Below are positions 1 to 8,701 of a DNA stretch of 64,000 nt, in pieces. Position 1 is the stretch's first letter. Each line of letters opens with the position of its first letter. This DNA is from Gemmatimonadota bacterium (GTDB lineage: Bacteria > Latescibacterota > UBA2968 > UBA8231), in contig VXOR01000022.1 of assembly GCA_009840005.1 (NCBI GenBank), forward strand, positions 7,223-71,222, read 5' to 3'. Both the position numbers and the translations under genes were made by a program. Below the pieces are notes generated by a model. It saw only the letters and a list, made by a program, of their open reading frames with translations, was not told the origin of the DNA and searched no databases.

Positions 1-1061
1 CGCTTGGGACCATCCGCCCTCGAAAACATGGTCGAAGCCGTCTTGTGCGATCGTCTCGGTCGGCTGTGGTTTGGCACGCGGGCAGGACTAGTCGCCTATC
101 AGCCGGGACGCACGCCGCCGCGCTTGGTCATCCGCGAGGTGATGGCTGGCACCCGCTTGGCCGCGTCCGAAGCCGTATCCTGCCCAGAGAGCACCCCTGA
201 GATACGCATTCACTTCCAAGGCATTAGTTTCCGCACCGGCGCAGGTCAGATGCGCTACAGCCACCGGCTGTTAGGCCACGGTCCGACGGAACAGTGGAGT
301 GCGTTTACAGCCGCCGATGCGGTCGCGTACAACGCCTTACCAGTGGGCGAGTATTGCTTTGAGGTGCGGACGATGGACCGCGATGGCCTGCTGTCCGAGG
401 TGGCCAGTCTGGAGATGCAAATCCTCCCCGACGCCAAGACCGAACGCATCCACGCCCTTGAAAACGTGCTGCGAGCTACCGACCACGTCGTGCACAGCCA
501 GAGTTGGGCCATGCGCCAGGTGCTGGAGCAGACGCGGCGACCAACCGCGACTTGCGGCAGGCTATCCAAGAGGGCACGTTCCGCGAAGACCTGTTCTACC
601 GCCTGAGCTTTTTTACGCTAGAGCTTCCGCCGCTTCGGCAACGGCAAGAGGATATACCGACGTTGGCGGCGTATTTTGCCGAGCGATATGCCCAGCACCT
701 GCGGCGTCCGGTGCCGACCTTAGACGAGGGGGTGGTTGCGCACTTGCAGGGGTATGCTTGGCCGGGGAATGTGCGGGAGTTGGAGCACCTGATCAATAGG
801 GCGGTCTTGCTGTGTGAGGACGGGGTGATATGCGCTGGCGATTTGCTGCTGCCGTCGGTAGGTCATCGGGCTGGCGATGCGGTGCCTCCAGCGCCAGCGG
901 CTGGCGAGGGCTTGGACGAAAAGCAGCAGATTGTGGAGGCACTGCAAGCAACCCACTGGAGAATCTATGGAGTACATGGTGCAGCCGCGTTGTTGAGTAT
1001 GCACCCGGAGAAGCTGCGTTACCGCATGCAGAAATACGGGTTACAACGCCCGAAGAAGTAG
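1..1061 (+). pseudogene. Y_Y_Y / sigma-54 activator regulator, internally deleted and frameshifted (5' end outside window)
   Basis: Two adjoining reading frames together look like one regulator. Frame 1 (from position 1 to about 530) carries the end of a two-component-type beta-propeller (LWFGTRAGL) and a Y_Y_Y domain, then the first residues of a sigma-54 interaction domain ([10 protein letters not shown]). Frame 3 resumes at about 534 with ATNRDL and FREDLFYRL, the late part of the AAA+ domain, then [11 protein letters not shown] and a C-terminal Fis-type helix-turn-helix ending in [11 protein letters not shown]. The central AAA+ core, including Walker A, the GAFTGA loop and Walker B, is absent, and the frame changes at the junction near 525-536. 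The family senses a ligand through the propeller and drives sigma-54 RNA polymerase by ATP hydrolysis; this copy cannot hydrolyse ATP. The domain calls are firm. Whether a protein is still made is unknown. Confidence 0.85.
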
Positions 1062-1106
1062 CGCAAGACACAAGAGATTATACAGGAGGCCAACGGCCAA
1101 CAAAAG

Positions 1107-1134
1107 TCGTGGAAGTCCACGAAAAAATCGTGGA
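1107..1134. promoter_or_regulatory. Candidate upstream activating sequence for a sigma-54 activator
   Basis: The heptamer TCGTGGA occurs at 1107-1113, inverted as TCCACGA at 1116-1122, and direct again at 1128-1134. Alternating half-sites about 120-150 bases upstream of a sigma-54-type promoter are what an enhancer-binding activator with a Fis-type domain would use. Binding by the neighbouring regulator is inference. Confidence 0.45.
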
Positions 1135-1207
1135 AACCCTTGCGCCGATGGCGAGGAAGTGCCTTATAGAAAGACCGCTCCTATAATTCTAAATATCATG
1201 TTTTTTT

Positions 1208-1237
1208 AATCCTTTAGGATACCCTAAAGGATTTTTT
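1208..1237 (+). terminator. Rho-independent terminator
   Basis: A perfect 10-bp stem (aatcctttag, 1208-1217, with ctaaaggatt, 1224-1233) and a 6-base loop is followed by a run of T. It lies after the broken regulator and before the sigma-54-type promoter. A T run also precedes it, so it could work in both directions. Confidence 0.85.
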
Positions 1238-1253
1238 GTCGGCGGCCGAATGT

Positions 1254-1270
1254 TTGGCACGGAATGTGCT
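1254..1270 (+). promoter_or_regulatory. Sigma-54 (-24/-12) promoter
   Basis: TTGGCACGGAATGTGCT matches the consensus YTGGCACGrNNNTTGCW except for one base in the -12 element. The GG (1256-1257) and GC (1268-1269) are separated by exactly 10 bases, as the family requires. The predicted start of transcription is near 1280, giving a leader of about 45 bases to the ATG at 1327. Confidence 0.7.
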
Positions 1271-1326
1271 TATTATATATCCTCAGTAGTGCACCCTATT
1301 CACAACTTTATGCAAGGAGCCACATT

Positions 1327-2235
1327 ATGAAGTATCGGTTCATACTGATCGTCTGCTTGGCAACGCTGGGGCTGGCCGTCGCTGGCTGGGGGCAAGCCGG
1401 AGGTAAAATCGCATTTATCTCCGGTCGCGACTCTGGTCGCGAAGAACACCACCATGACGTGTGGATTATGAATGCGGATGGGAGTGACCCCGTAAACCTG
1501 ACCCAAGGACGGCATTGCGCTAGCCCGGCTTGGTCCCCGGATGGCACGAAGATCGCCTATATCGGCGACGTTTTTGACGATGATCAGTACGGTGGGGAGA
1601 TTTGGTTGATGGATGCCGACGGCGGCAATCCACAGCAGCTAACAGACGATTCAGTCGATAGAACACGTCTTTCGTGGTCTGAAGATGGAAGTAGCATTTA
1701 CTATACCGCGCGGACTACGGATGGTCCGAGGAACCGCCCTAGTACGTTTGTTTTGGCGCTGGACGGAAGTGGCTCCTCGTTCGTGGAGGACTGGGGGGAG
1801 GTGCCCCATCACCGTCGCTCCAGTCGTTCCCCAGACGGAACCAAAGAAGCAGTTATCATGTTACGGGCAGCAGGGGACGAAGAGGGCCATGTCCGTCTCT
1901 TTGTCCGTGATGCCAGTGAAGACGAGTTTATCTTCCGGCCTACCGACGAGAACCTAGGTATTCTCCTGCCTGACATATTCCAGAGCGATGAGACCGTGAG
2001 TGATCAGACAATTACAATTCGCCCTACTTGGTCGCCCGATAGCATGAGAATAGCCTTCTCTTCTCGCGACGGTCTCATTTGGGCCGTTGATCTAGACGGG
2101 AGCAACTTGGTTGAACTGACCAACGGCTTAGGTGGAAACTCTCCTGCTTGGCAACCGGCTATCCCCGCTGCTACAAGCGTCGAATCCCAATCTTGGGGAC
2201 GGATCAAATCGCTGCTTTCAACAGCTATCCGTTAA
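1327..2235 (+). CDS. Secreted TolB-like WD40 beta-propeller protein
   Basis: The protein is about 302 residues. It begins with a signal peptide (MKYRFILIVCLATLGLAVAGWG) and continues with repeated blades of the form D-V-W-I-M-N-A-D-G / SPDGTKIAY, the PD40/TolB-type repeat. Such proteins are periplasmic or exported and usually bind partners or ligands; no catalytic site is recognisable. The ATG at 1327 is preferred over the longer frame because AAGGAG sits 7 bases upstream and the signal peptide starts there. The sigma-54-type promoter at 1254-1270 and the broken sigma-54 activator upstream suggest this was the activator's target. The repeat call is secure, the role unknown. Confidence 0.8.
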   Translation: MKYRFILIVCLATLGLAVAGWGQAGGKIAFISGRDSGREEHHHDVWIMNADGSDPVNLTQGRHCASPAWSPDGTKIAYIGDVFDDDQYGGEIWLMDADGGNPQQLTDDSVDRTRLSWSEDGSSIYYTARTTDGPRNRPSTFVLALDGSGSSFVEDWGEVPHHRRSSRSPDGTKEAVIMLRAAGDEEGHVRLFVRDASEDEFIFRPTDENLGILLPDIFQSDETVSDQTITIRPTWSPDSMRIAFSSRDGLIWAVDLDGSNLVELTNGLGGNSPAWQPAIPAATSVESQSWGRIKSLLSTAIR

Positions 2236-2246
2236 TCGCGCCTCAT

Positions 2247-2278
2247 GCGTAGGGCGGTTCGCAAGCCCAACCCTACGC
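2247..2278. repeat. REP-like palindrome
   Basis: An intergenic inverted repeat pairs gcgtaggg (2247-2254) with ccctacgc (2271-2278), with a further partly self-complementary core. It lies between the convergent ends of the propeller gene and the ABC permease gene. Similar GTAGGG-flanked palindromes are typical dispersed intergenic elements; copy number cannot be judged here. Confidence 0.5.
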
Positions 2279-2360
2279 GCCCTTCCGCTCCAACTCCGCC
2301 TTATCTTGGACCCGCTGATCAAGAGAAGGCGGGAGCACAACCCCCGTCTCTATCGGCTGC

Positions 2361-3314
2361 CTATTGATGCGCTCGGTTAATCAGCACCGCACTCAAGATC
2401 AACGCCCCCCGCACCACGAGTTGCCAGTATTCGCTGATGTTCATCAGCGTCATGCCGTTGACCAAGATGCCCAAGAACACCACGCCGATCAGGGTGCCGC
2501 GTATCTGACCCTCGCCGCCCATCAAGCTGGTGCCGCCGATGATGACTGCGGCGATCACGTCCAATTCCCACCCCCTAGCCGTCGTCGCCGCGCCGGACAT
2601 GATCTCGGCCGACTGCATGATGCCGGCCAGCGCCGCCAAAAAGGCGACAATCGCCATGACGGTGATCTTGATTTTGCCGACCTCGATGCCGCTCAATCGT
2701 GCGGCCTCGGCATTGCCGCCCACTGCGTAGATCGAGCGCCCCAGCGTGGTGTAGCCCATCAGGAAATGCGTCGTCAGAAAGACCAACGCGAAGACGAGCG
2801 CCGGAAAGGGCACTCCGAGGAGATAACCGCCGCCCAAGAAATTGTACCACTCGGGAAAGGGGGTCAGCGGAAATCCCCCGGTGATGAGTTGCGCCGATCC
2901 GGTCAAGACCGTCATCCACGCTAGGGTGATGATAAAGGTCGGCACCCCGAAGCGCACGCGGATAAACCCGCTCAGGGCACCGACGCTTAGGCCGACTAGT
3001 AGGGCCGCTAGCATGGCTACGGGTACTGCCAATTCCACCGCTAGCCCAGCCCCGGCCAAATGCTGCGTTACATAGGCGGTCAGGCAGCCGGCAAAAGCCA
3101 CTGCCGACCCCACGCTCAGGTCGATTTCCCCAGAGATGATGACCATCGTCATGCCAAAGGCAATAATGCCCTGCATGGACACGTTGCGCAGCACGTTGAG
3201 CAGATTGTCCACGGAAAAAAATCCTTCGGCCTCAAACGCCAAGATCGCGCAGAGGACGAAGAGAATGATCTCCATAATCGAGCGCTTTACCCACGCCATA
3301 AGCCGTTCACGCAT
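2361..3314 (-). CDS. Ribose-type ABC transporter permease
   Basis: A 317-residue inner-membrane protein of the BPD_transp_2 (RbsC/AraH) family. It has 8-9 hydrophobic segments and the family signatures ISGEIDLSVGS near residue 60, GVPTFIITLAWM near 125, YAVGGNAEAARLSGI near 195 and a late GGTSLMGGEG loop. It forms the membrane channel of the sugar importer encoded with the two genes upstream. Its start overlaps the end of the ATPase gene by 8 bases, so the two are translationally coupled. The substrate (ribose, another monosaccharide or a related compound) cannot be read from the sequence. Confidence 0.95.
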   Translation of the reverse strand: MRERLMAWVKRSIMEIILFVLCAILAFEAEGFFSVDNLLNVLRNVSMQGIIAFGMTMVIISGEIDLSVGSAVAFAGCLTAYVTQHLAGAGLAVELAVPVAMLAALLVGLSVGALSGFIRVRFGVPTFIITLAWMTVLTGSAQLITGGFPLTPFPEWYNFLGGGYLLGVPFPALVFALVFLTTHFLMGYTTLGRSIYAVGGNAEAARLSGIEVGKIKITVMAIVAFLAALAGIMQSAEIMSGAATTARGWELDVIAAVIIGGTSLMGGEGQIRGTLIGVVFLGILVNGMTLMNISEYWQLVVRGALILSAVLINRAHQ

Positions 3315-4803
3315 TGCGGGCCGCCCCCATGCAGCGCAGCGCCAGCTCGTCGGCGCTGATTTCTCCGGGCCGCACTTGGCCCTCGATCCGTCCCTCGCGC
3401 ATGATTAAGATCCGGTGGCAAACTTCGACCAGTTCTTCCAACTCGGTCGAGACAAAAAGCGAGGCAATGCCTTGGCGGCTCAAATCCCACATGGCCTCAA
3501 AAATCTGCTGCTTGGCCTGCACATCTACGCCGCGCGTCGGCTCGTCGAAGAGGATGACCCGCGGACGATTGCCCAGCCAATTGCCCAGTACCACCTTTTG
3601 CTGATTGCCGCCGCTCAGCACCGAGACGGGGGCCTCGGTGTCGGCGACTTTGATTTCGAGTTGGGTTACTAGTGCATCTACTACGGATTGCTCTTCCACG
3701 CGGGTGATATATCCCCGGCGGGCGATCCGGCCCATGCTCGCCAAGCACATATTGGCGCGGATGCTATGCGCTTGGATCAGGGCCTCTTCCTTGCGGTTTT
3801 CAGGCGTAAAGGCCAAGCCCTGCGCCTTCATTTTCGGGGGGGTTGGCGCTTGTACGCGCTGGCCTTGGATCAATATCTCCCCGTGGTCGCAGGCGTCTGC
3901 GCCGAAGAGGGCGCGCAGCAGTTCGGTGCGGCCCGCGCCCAACATCCCGGCAATGCCGAGGATTTCGCCTTCGTAGAGCGCGAAGCTCACATCGGTGAAG
4001 GAGTCCCCGCACGACAAGCCCTGCACCTCCAGCACTGGAGTCGCGCCCGGCTGCAAATCATCCGGCCGCTCCTGCTGTGCAACTTCGCCGAACATCATTT
4101 GCACGATCTCCGCGATGCTCGTCTCCCGCATCGCCACCGTGCCGATGTGATGCCCGTCGCGCAGCACCGTGACTCGGTCGGCGATGGAGTGCAATTCCTG
4201 TAGGCGGTGAGAGATGTAGATGATTGCCACGCCCGCTGCCGCCAGCCCTTTGACCACGCGGAAGAGCTGTTCGGTCTCGTGCGTCGCCAGCGCCGAGGTC
4301 GGCTCGTCGAGGATGAGCACGGCCGGGTCAAAGGACATGGCCTTGGCGATCTCGACGATCTGCTGCTGCGCCACCCCCAAATCGCCGGTGCGCGCCCGGA
4401 CGTCGATGGCGACTCCCAGCCTCGCGAGAACCGCCTCGGCCCGTGCGTAGGTTGCCGTCCAGTCGATGAGTCCGCGCCGCTTCGGCGTCCGGCCCAGCAG
4501 GATATTCTCGGCCACCGTCAGCCCTGGCACCAAGCTTAGTTCCTGATAGACCATGGCGATGCCATAGTCAAAGGCGTCCTGCGGCGAGCGCAGCGCGACC
4601 GGCACCCCGTCGCAGAGAATGCGCCCCCTGCTTGGAGCGACCGATCCGGCTAGGATCTTGACCAGCGTACTTTTGCCAGCGCCGTTTTTGCCGATTAGCG
4701 CGTGGACCTCGCCGGGGGCAAACCCCACCGAAACCTCGTCGAGTGCCACCGTCCCTGGGTAATCCTTGCCGAGGTTTTCGACTGCTAGTTTGAAGGAGCT
4801 CAC
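3307..4803 (-). CDS. Ribose-type ABC transporter ATP-binding protein (double ATPase)
   Basis: 498 residues, the usual length for RbsA/MglA. The first ATPase domain has Walker A GKNGAGKST (about residues 38-46), signature LGVAQQQ and Walker B LILDEPTSAL. The second has the degenerate Walker A GMLGAGRTE, an intact LSGGNQQK signature and DEPTRGVD, as is normal for the family. The start is taken as the GTG at 4803, which overlaps the stop of the binding-protein gene (GTGA). The open frame extends 396 bases further upstream, but that part is arginine-rich translation of the antisense-free overlapping gene. It energises the sugar importer. Confidence 0.95.
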   Translation of the reverse strand: MSSFKLAVENLGKDYPGTVALDEVSVGFAPGEVHALIGKNGAGKSTLVKILAGSVAPSRGRILCDGVPVALRSPQDAFDYGIAMVYQELSLVPGLTVAENILLGRTPKRRGLIDWTATYARAEAVLARLGVAIDVRARTGDLGVAQQQIVEIAKAMSFDPAVLILDEPTSALATHETEQLFRVVKGLAAAGVAIIYISHRLQELHSIADRVTVLRDGHHIGTVAMRETSIAEIVQMMFGEVAQQERPDDLQPGATPVLEVQGLSCGDSFTDVSFALYEGEILGIAGMLGAGRTELLRALFGADACDHGEILIQGQRVQAPTPPKMKAQGLAFTPENRKEEALIQAHSIRANMCLASMGRIARRGYITRVEEQSVVDALVTQLEIKVADTEAPVSVLSGGNQQKVVLGNWLGNRPRVILFDEPTRGVDVQAKQQIFEAMWDLSRQGIASLFVSTELEELVEVCHRILIMREGRIEGQVRPGEISADELALRCMGAARNA

Positions 4804-5786
4804 TGATTGCCGAGGGCGATCAGGTCCGCAAGCCGCGAGCCAAAAGCTCGCACGCCGTCCGGGTCGCGGCGCGCCACGAGCACCCCGTCCATCACTACCT
4901 TGGCCGCGACCTCCTGACCTTTGAGCGCCGCGATGGCTAGCTCCATGGCCCTTGTGCCCAATTCGAAAGGGGTCTGGGTGGTGAGGGCCTGCAAGATGTT
5001 GTCCTCGGCGAGCATGAATTCGACGAGCTGCTGACTGGCATCGGTGCCAAAGACGACTACCTTCCCCTCGCGGCCGGCGTTTTTGACCGCCATTACCGAC
5101 CCGACGGTGCCGCCTTCGTTGGCCGACCAGATGATGTCGATTTCTGGATGGGCCGTGAGAATGTCTCCGGCTTTCTTGAGCGCCATCTCCGGTAGCCAAG
5201 CGTCCTGCTCGGCGACGAATTCCACGCCGGGCAACTGCCCGACCACCTCGACAAAGCCGTTGCGGCGTGCGTCGCTTTGCTCGGCGAGTTGGGACTTGAA
5301 GGCGAGGGTTGCGATTTTGGCTTGCCCGCCTAGCTGCTCTTCGATGTAGCGCCGCGCTACAAGCCCGGTCTGTCGGCCCAAGTCCCCTTGGTCGCTCTCG
5401 ATATAGGCGACGGGGATATCCCCCTCTACCGTTGTATTGTACGTCACCACCGCGATGCCAGCGTCTTTGGCCCGCTGCAAGGCAGTGGCTGAAGCCTTGG
5501 CACTCAGCGGCGAGATCACAATGGCATCGACGCCGCGCGCGATATAGGTGTTGACTAGCTGAATTTCCTTGTCCGGCTTATTCGCGCTATTGGCCAGCAG
5601 CAGCTCGACGCTCGCTTTGTCAGCCGCGTCTTGCATCCCAAACTGGATCAGGCGGAAGAACTGATCCTCCTGAAAGACGATCCCGGCGATTTTGAGTTTT
5701 TTCTCTACTGGTGCTTCCTGCTGATCGCCGCAGCTTAGGGCGACTAACCCCAAAACGGCTGCGATAGTCCATCGGCGCAATTTCAT
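4800..5786 (-). CDS. Sugar ABC transporter substrate-binding lipoprotein
   Basis: 328 residues of the periplasmic-binding-protein type I (RbsB/Peripla_BP_4) family. The signal sequence ends in the lipobox VALSC, with the lipidated cysteine at residue 19. Typical features follow: IQLVNTYIARGVDAIVISPLS near residue 75, the hinge strand and VVVFGTDAS near residue 240. It captures the substrate in the periplasm and delivers it to the permease. It is the first gene of the three-gene importer operon (binding protein, ATPase, permease), with 4- and 8-base overlaps between genes. Confidence 0.95.
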   Translation of the reverse strand: MKLRRWTIAAVLGLVALSCGDQQEAPVEKKLKIAGIVFQEDQFFRLIQFGMQDAADKASVELLLANSANKPDKEIQLVNTYIARGVDAIVISPLSAKASATALQRAKDAGIAVVTYNTTVEGDIPVAYIESDQGDLGRQTGLVARRYIEEQLGGQAKIATLAFKSQLAEQSDARRNGFVEVVGQLPGVEFVAEQDAWLPEMALKKAGDILTAHPEIDIIWSANEGGTVGSVMAVKNAGREGKVVVFGTDASQQLVEFMLAEDNILQALTTQTPFELGTRAMELAIAALKGQEVAAKVVMDGVLVARRDPDGVRAFGSRLADLIALGNQ

Positions 5787-5826
5787 GGGTACCTCTCTGA
5801 GCGTGTTGTTGCGTTTAACGGCTCCG

Positions 5827-6720
5827 TTAGGGACGTAGGTGTTTTTCCAGCCACGGAAAAATGATGCGCTGCTGAGCGGGCATTAGAACGAGATGGCCAC
5901 TTTGGTGCCAAATCAACTCTTTGGGCTGGGGCAAAACGGCATATAACTCTTCTACCGCCGCCTTGGTCGCGTACTCGTCTTCGGTGGCATTGACCATCAG
6001 GACTGGTGCCGAGACGCGCGGAGCAAAGTTGAGTGAATTGGCAAATCGGCCGAATGGCCCCATGGTCGGGAATTCTCCGGCTGCTGTAACGACGAGTACT
6101 AGCCCGGCTAGGCGAGGGTCAAGCCCGGCGGCGCGGATGCCGATAAGGCCGCCCATGCTTTCGCCCATCACTGCGATGCGCGTCGTATCGACCTGCGAGC
6201 GCGTATAGAGATAGTCAATAGCTCGGCGCGTATCGGTCGCCTGCTGGATCGTGCGTTCACGCCATTCGTATAGCCCCATGTCTTTGTTTTGTTCGGGGTC
6301 GAAGCGTTCGCCGTAGCCATAGGCGTCAATGGCCAAGGCGCAATACCCAGCCTGTCCTAGAATATCCAGCCAGGAACGGACCCAGTGGTGGTCGATGCCT
6401 TGTGAGCCATTGTTGCCGTGCAGCAAGATGACGGTGGCGCAAGCGGAGTCGTCGCGCGGATAGGCGAACAGGCTGGGGACGACTTCGTTGTGGCTCGAAC
6501 GGAAATGGACCTTATCGACTGCGTAGGGGTGCTGTGGATCGTAGATCTGCGTATCGAGTACTTTGGCGTGCAGCGGCAAGTCTGGATCGTAGGCGTAATA
6601 ATCTGCGACGCGGGCAAAGGTGGGGCCGTCAATAGGCGTCCGGTCGTCTGCTGCGTCTTGGGCGGTAAGCGGGCAACAGGTTGCACAAAGCACGATGAGT
6701 ATGCGTGCAAAAAGGGCCAT
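5827..6720 (-). CDS. Secreted alpha/beta hydrolase (acetyl-xylan-esterase / DLH-like)
   Basis: 297 residues with an N-terminal signal peptide (MALFARILIVLCATCCPLTAQ). The fold signatures are the oxyanion strand VILLHGNNGSQG near residue 97, the nucleophile elbow GESMGG with Ser188, an acid residue in NATEDEY near 248 and the catalytic histidine in HQSGH near 277. It is probably an exported esterase acting on acylated sugars or other small esters. It ends only 40 bases upstream of the sugar-importer binding-protein gene on the same strand, so it may feed that importer. Substrate unknown. Confidence 0.85.
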   Translation of the reverse strand: MALFARILIVLCATCCPLTAQDAADDRTPIDGPTFARVADYYAYDPDLPLHAKVLDTQIYDPQHPYAVDKVHFRSSHNEVVPSLFAYPRDDSACATVILLHGNNGSQGIDHHWVRSWLDILGQAGYCALAIDAYGYGERFDPEQNKDMGLYEWRERTIQQATDTRRAIDYLYTRSQVDTTRIAVMGESMGGLIGIRAAGLDPRLAGLVLVVTAAGEFPTMGPFGRFANSLNFAPRVSAPVLMVNATEDEYATKAAVEELYAVLPQPKELIWHQSGHLVLMPAQQRIIFPWLEKHLRP

Positions 6721-6734
6721 CTCGTATGTCTATC

Positions 6735-6776
6735 TTATCCTTGCGTCAGTTGTAGGTTGAACAATGCCAACAACGG
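6735..6776 (-). pseudogene. C-terminal relic of a family 5 binding protein
   Basis: On the minus strand these bases encode LLALFNLQLTQG and a stop, closely resembling the last residues of the two upstream binding proteins (LLVLLNLQPVQG and LLVLLNLQPTRG). The DNA also aligns with the 3' end of the second one. Similarity ends abruptly after about 40 bases. It looks like the tail left by a third, deleted paralogue. Confidence 0.45.
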
Positions 6777-6847
6777 ACTCCGACATTCGCACGGCCCCAT
6801 CCACGACCGCGATGTGGAGATGCTGCCGCGACTTGGAGCGATCAGGA

Positions 6848-8635
6848 CTATCCCTGTACTGGCTGCAAATTGAGCAATACCAACAGCCACACTCGGTGCC
6901 AATAGGCACTGTTGATGTACGGGCTGTATTCCGAGGGCCAGTTGCGCCAGTAGGTTTGGTTGTGTGGAATGCGGTGATACCACTGCAAGAGCGGGATCGC
7001 CGGCAGTTCGGCCAGCCAGATTTCCATGGCTTGGCGATACAATTGCACCAGCTGCGGATCGCGCGGCGAGACTTCCGCCATCTGATCGACGATCCGGTCG
7101 AATTCCTCGTTCTGCCAGCGCCAGACGGACTCGGCGGGCTGGCCGGTTGGCTGCACGAAGCGGCTGTGATAGAGCCGCAGCGTAAAATACGGATCACGCA
7201 CGCTGCCGGCGTGCCCAGTGATAAAAGAGCGTGCCGTGCCGTGCGATATGCGGGTGAATGTGTCTGGGGTATTGCGAAAGTCGGCGTCAAAACCTGCTTG
7301 CTCTAGCTGGGCGACCAAGACCGGCGTTATGTCTTGGAAGATCGGGTAGATGTCGATGAGCATTTCAAACGGCTCGCCGTCCTTGGTCCAATAGCCATCG
7401 GCGGACCGCTGCCAGCCCATGCTCCGCATCAGGGCCGCGCTCTTGTCTAGGTCAAAGACGCCTATTTCGTATTCCTCTAACAAATCCTCGACCTCACTGA
7501 AATACGGCCTAAGGGCCGGGTAGTCGGGCAAGGGCAGGAGCGTAAAAATTCCGGCTCCCTGCCAGCCCACTTCCACTAATTGCTGGCGGTTGATGGCATA
7601 GTTGATCGCCCGCCGCACATCGACATCTGCAAAGGGGGCTTCTAGGTTGTTAAAGCCCAGCGAAATGGGCCAGAAATCGACGTAGCCGTACGGCGGCTGG
7701 CGCCCGGTCCAAGTCGTCACCTTGGGATTTTTGTCGAGTACGGTCAGGATGTTGGGCGGACGCAGGTCGAGGCTGGTGTCAATGTGGTTGGTAATCAGGT
7801 TTTGGACGCGCTTGGCTTCCTCCATGTAAGGCAGGTAGATGATGCGCTCGACTTTGGGCAGGGATTGGAAGCCGGTAGCCGCGGCCCACCAGTCTGGCCG
7901 CAGGTCCCAGATGCGCTGTTGCGGCGTGGAGAGCACCAGCTTGTACGGCCCGGAAAACACGGGCCAGCCTTTTTGCGGATCAAAGTTGGTAAAGGTGTCT
8001 GGCGACTGCCCTTCCCACACGTGCTTGGGCACAATCGGCACCCCATTGCCGAAGTTGTGGGTGAAATACGAAAATACAAAGCGCGGGTTGGGGGCCGTCA
8101 GCGCGATGTGCGCCGTCAGGCTATCGACGGCCACGGCCTCTTGGACCCAGTTTTTCAGGTCGGTTGAATAGGCCAACAAAGGCGCGTTCTGCCGCAGCAT
8201 GTTGATCGTAAAAACCAAGTCGTGCGCCGTCCACGGCATGCCGTCGCTCCACGTAACCCCCGGGCGAATGGTGATTTCCACTTCGGTATAGGCGTCGTTG
8301 AAGCGGTGATCCGTGGCGATCCAAGGAATCAGCTTGCCCTCGAAGGCATTGTAAAAGTACAACGGCTCAAAAACAAAATTGTACCCGGTGCGTGAGGTGG
8401 ATTCCGTCCGATAGGGGTTGAAGGTATTGTAGTCTTTGATCTGCCCGGCGCACGTGCCGCTTTCGGCGCAATCCATGATCAAGGTGCGGTTCCGTGGAAC
8501 CTGTATAAGTGCTGATCCCTCGACCTCGGCGTCCTCGCGCTGGCCGACCGCGTCCGAGGGCTGTTGGTCGGAGGGGGTGTCGCCGCAGCCGCTGAGCAGC
8601 CACGCACTGAGCAATGTGCAAACGATGCGTTTCAT
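6848..8635 (-). CDS. Peptide-type ABC transporter substrate-binding lipoprotein (SBP family 5), copy 1
   Basis: 595 residues with lipobox LLSGC (Cys17). It is of the DppA/OppA class: FVFEPLYFYN near residue 85, the conserved WSDGMPWTAHDLVFTINML near 130, NPRFVFSYFTHNF, DVRRAINYAINRQQLVEVGWQGAG near 345, and a WYHRIPHNQTYWRNWPS segment near the C terminus. It is clearly paralogous to the next gene upstream. It should bind oligopeptides or similar solutes outside the membrane. No permease or ATPase of the Opp/Dpp type is encoded in this window, so it must share a distant translocator or act otherwise. Confidence 0.9.
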   Translation of the reverse strand: MKRIVCTLLSAWLLSGCGDTPSDQQPSDAVGQREDAEVEGSALIQVPRNRTLIMDCAESGTCAGQIKDYNTFNPYRTESTSRTGYNFVFEPLYFYNAFEGKLIPWIATDHRFNDAYTEVEITIRPGVTWSDGMPWTAHDLVFTINMLRQNAPLLAYSTDLKNWVQEAVAVDSLTAHIALTAPNPRFVFSYFTHNFGNGVPIVPKHVWEGQSPDTFTNFDPQKGWPVFSGPYKLVLSTPQQRIWDLRPDWWAAATGFQSLPKVERIIYLPYMEEAKRVQNLITNHIDTSLDLRPPNILTVLDKNPKVTTWTGRQPPYGYVDFWPISLGFNNLEAPFADVDVRRAINYAINRQQLVEVGWQGAGIFTLLPLPDYPALRPYFSEVEDLLEEYEIGVFDLDKSAALMRSMGWQRSADGYWTKDGEPFEMLIDIYPIFQDITPVLVAQLEQAGFDADFRNTPDTFTRISHGTARSFITGHAGSVRDPYFTLRLYHSRFVQPTGQPAESVWRWQNEEFDRIVDQMAEVSPRDPQLVQLYRQAMEIWLAELPAIPLLQWYHRIPHNQTYWRNWPSEYSPYINSAYWHRVWLLVLLNLQPVQG

Positions 8636-8701
8636 GATGGGGTCTCGTCTCGGTTTGGAGTGAGATAATGCCAGCCGCGCCGATGGAGCGCGATCAAACC
8701 T

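Noticed and set aside
4804..5199. N-terminal extension of the ABC ATPase frame
   Set aside because: The bases code for the substrate-binding protein in another frame; the GTG at 4803 overlapping the stop is the natural start.
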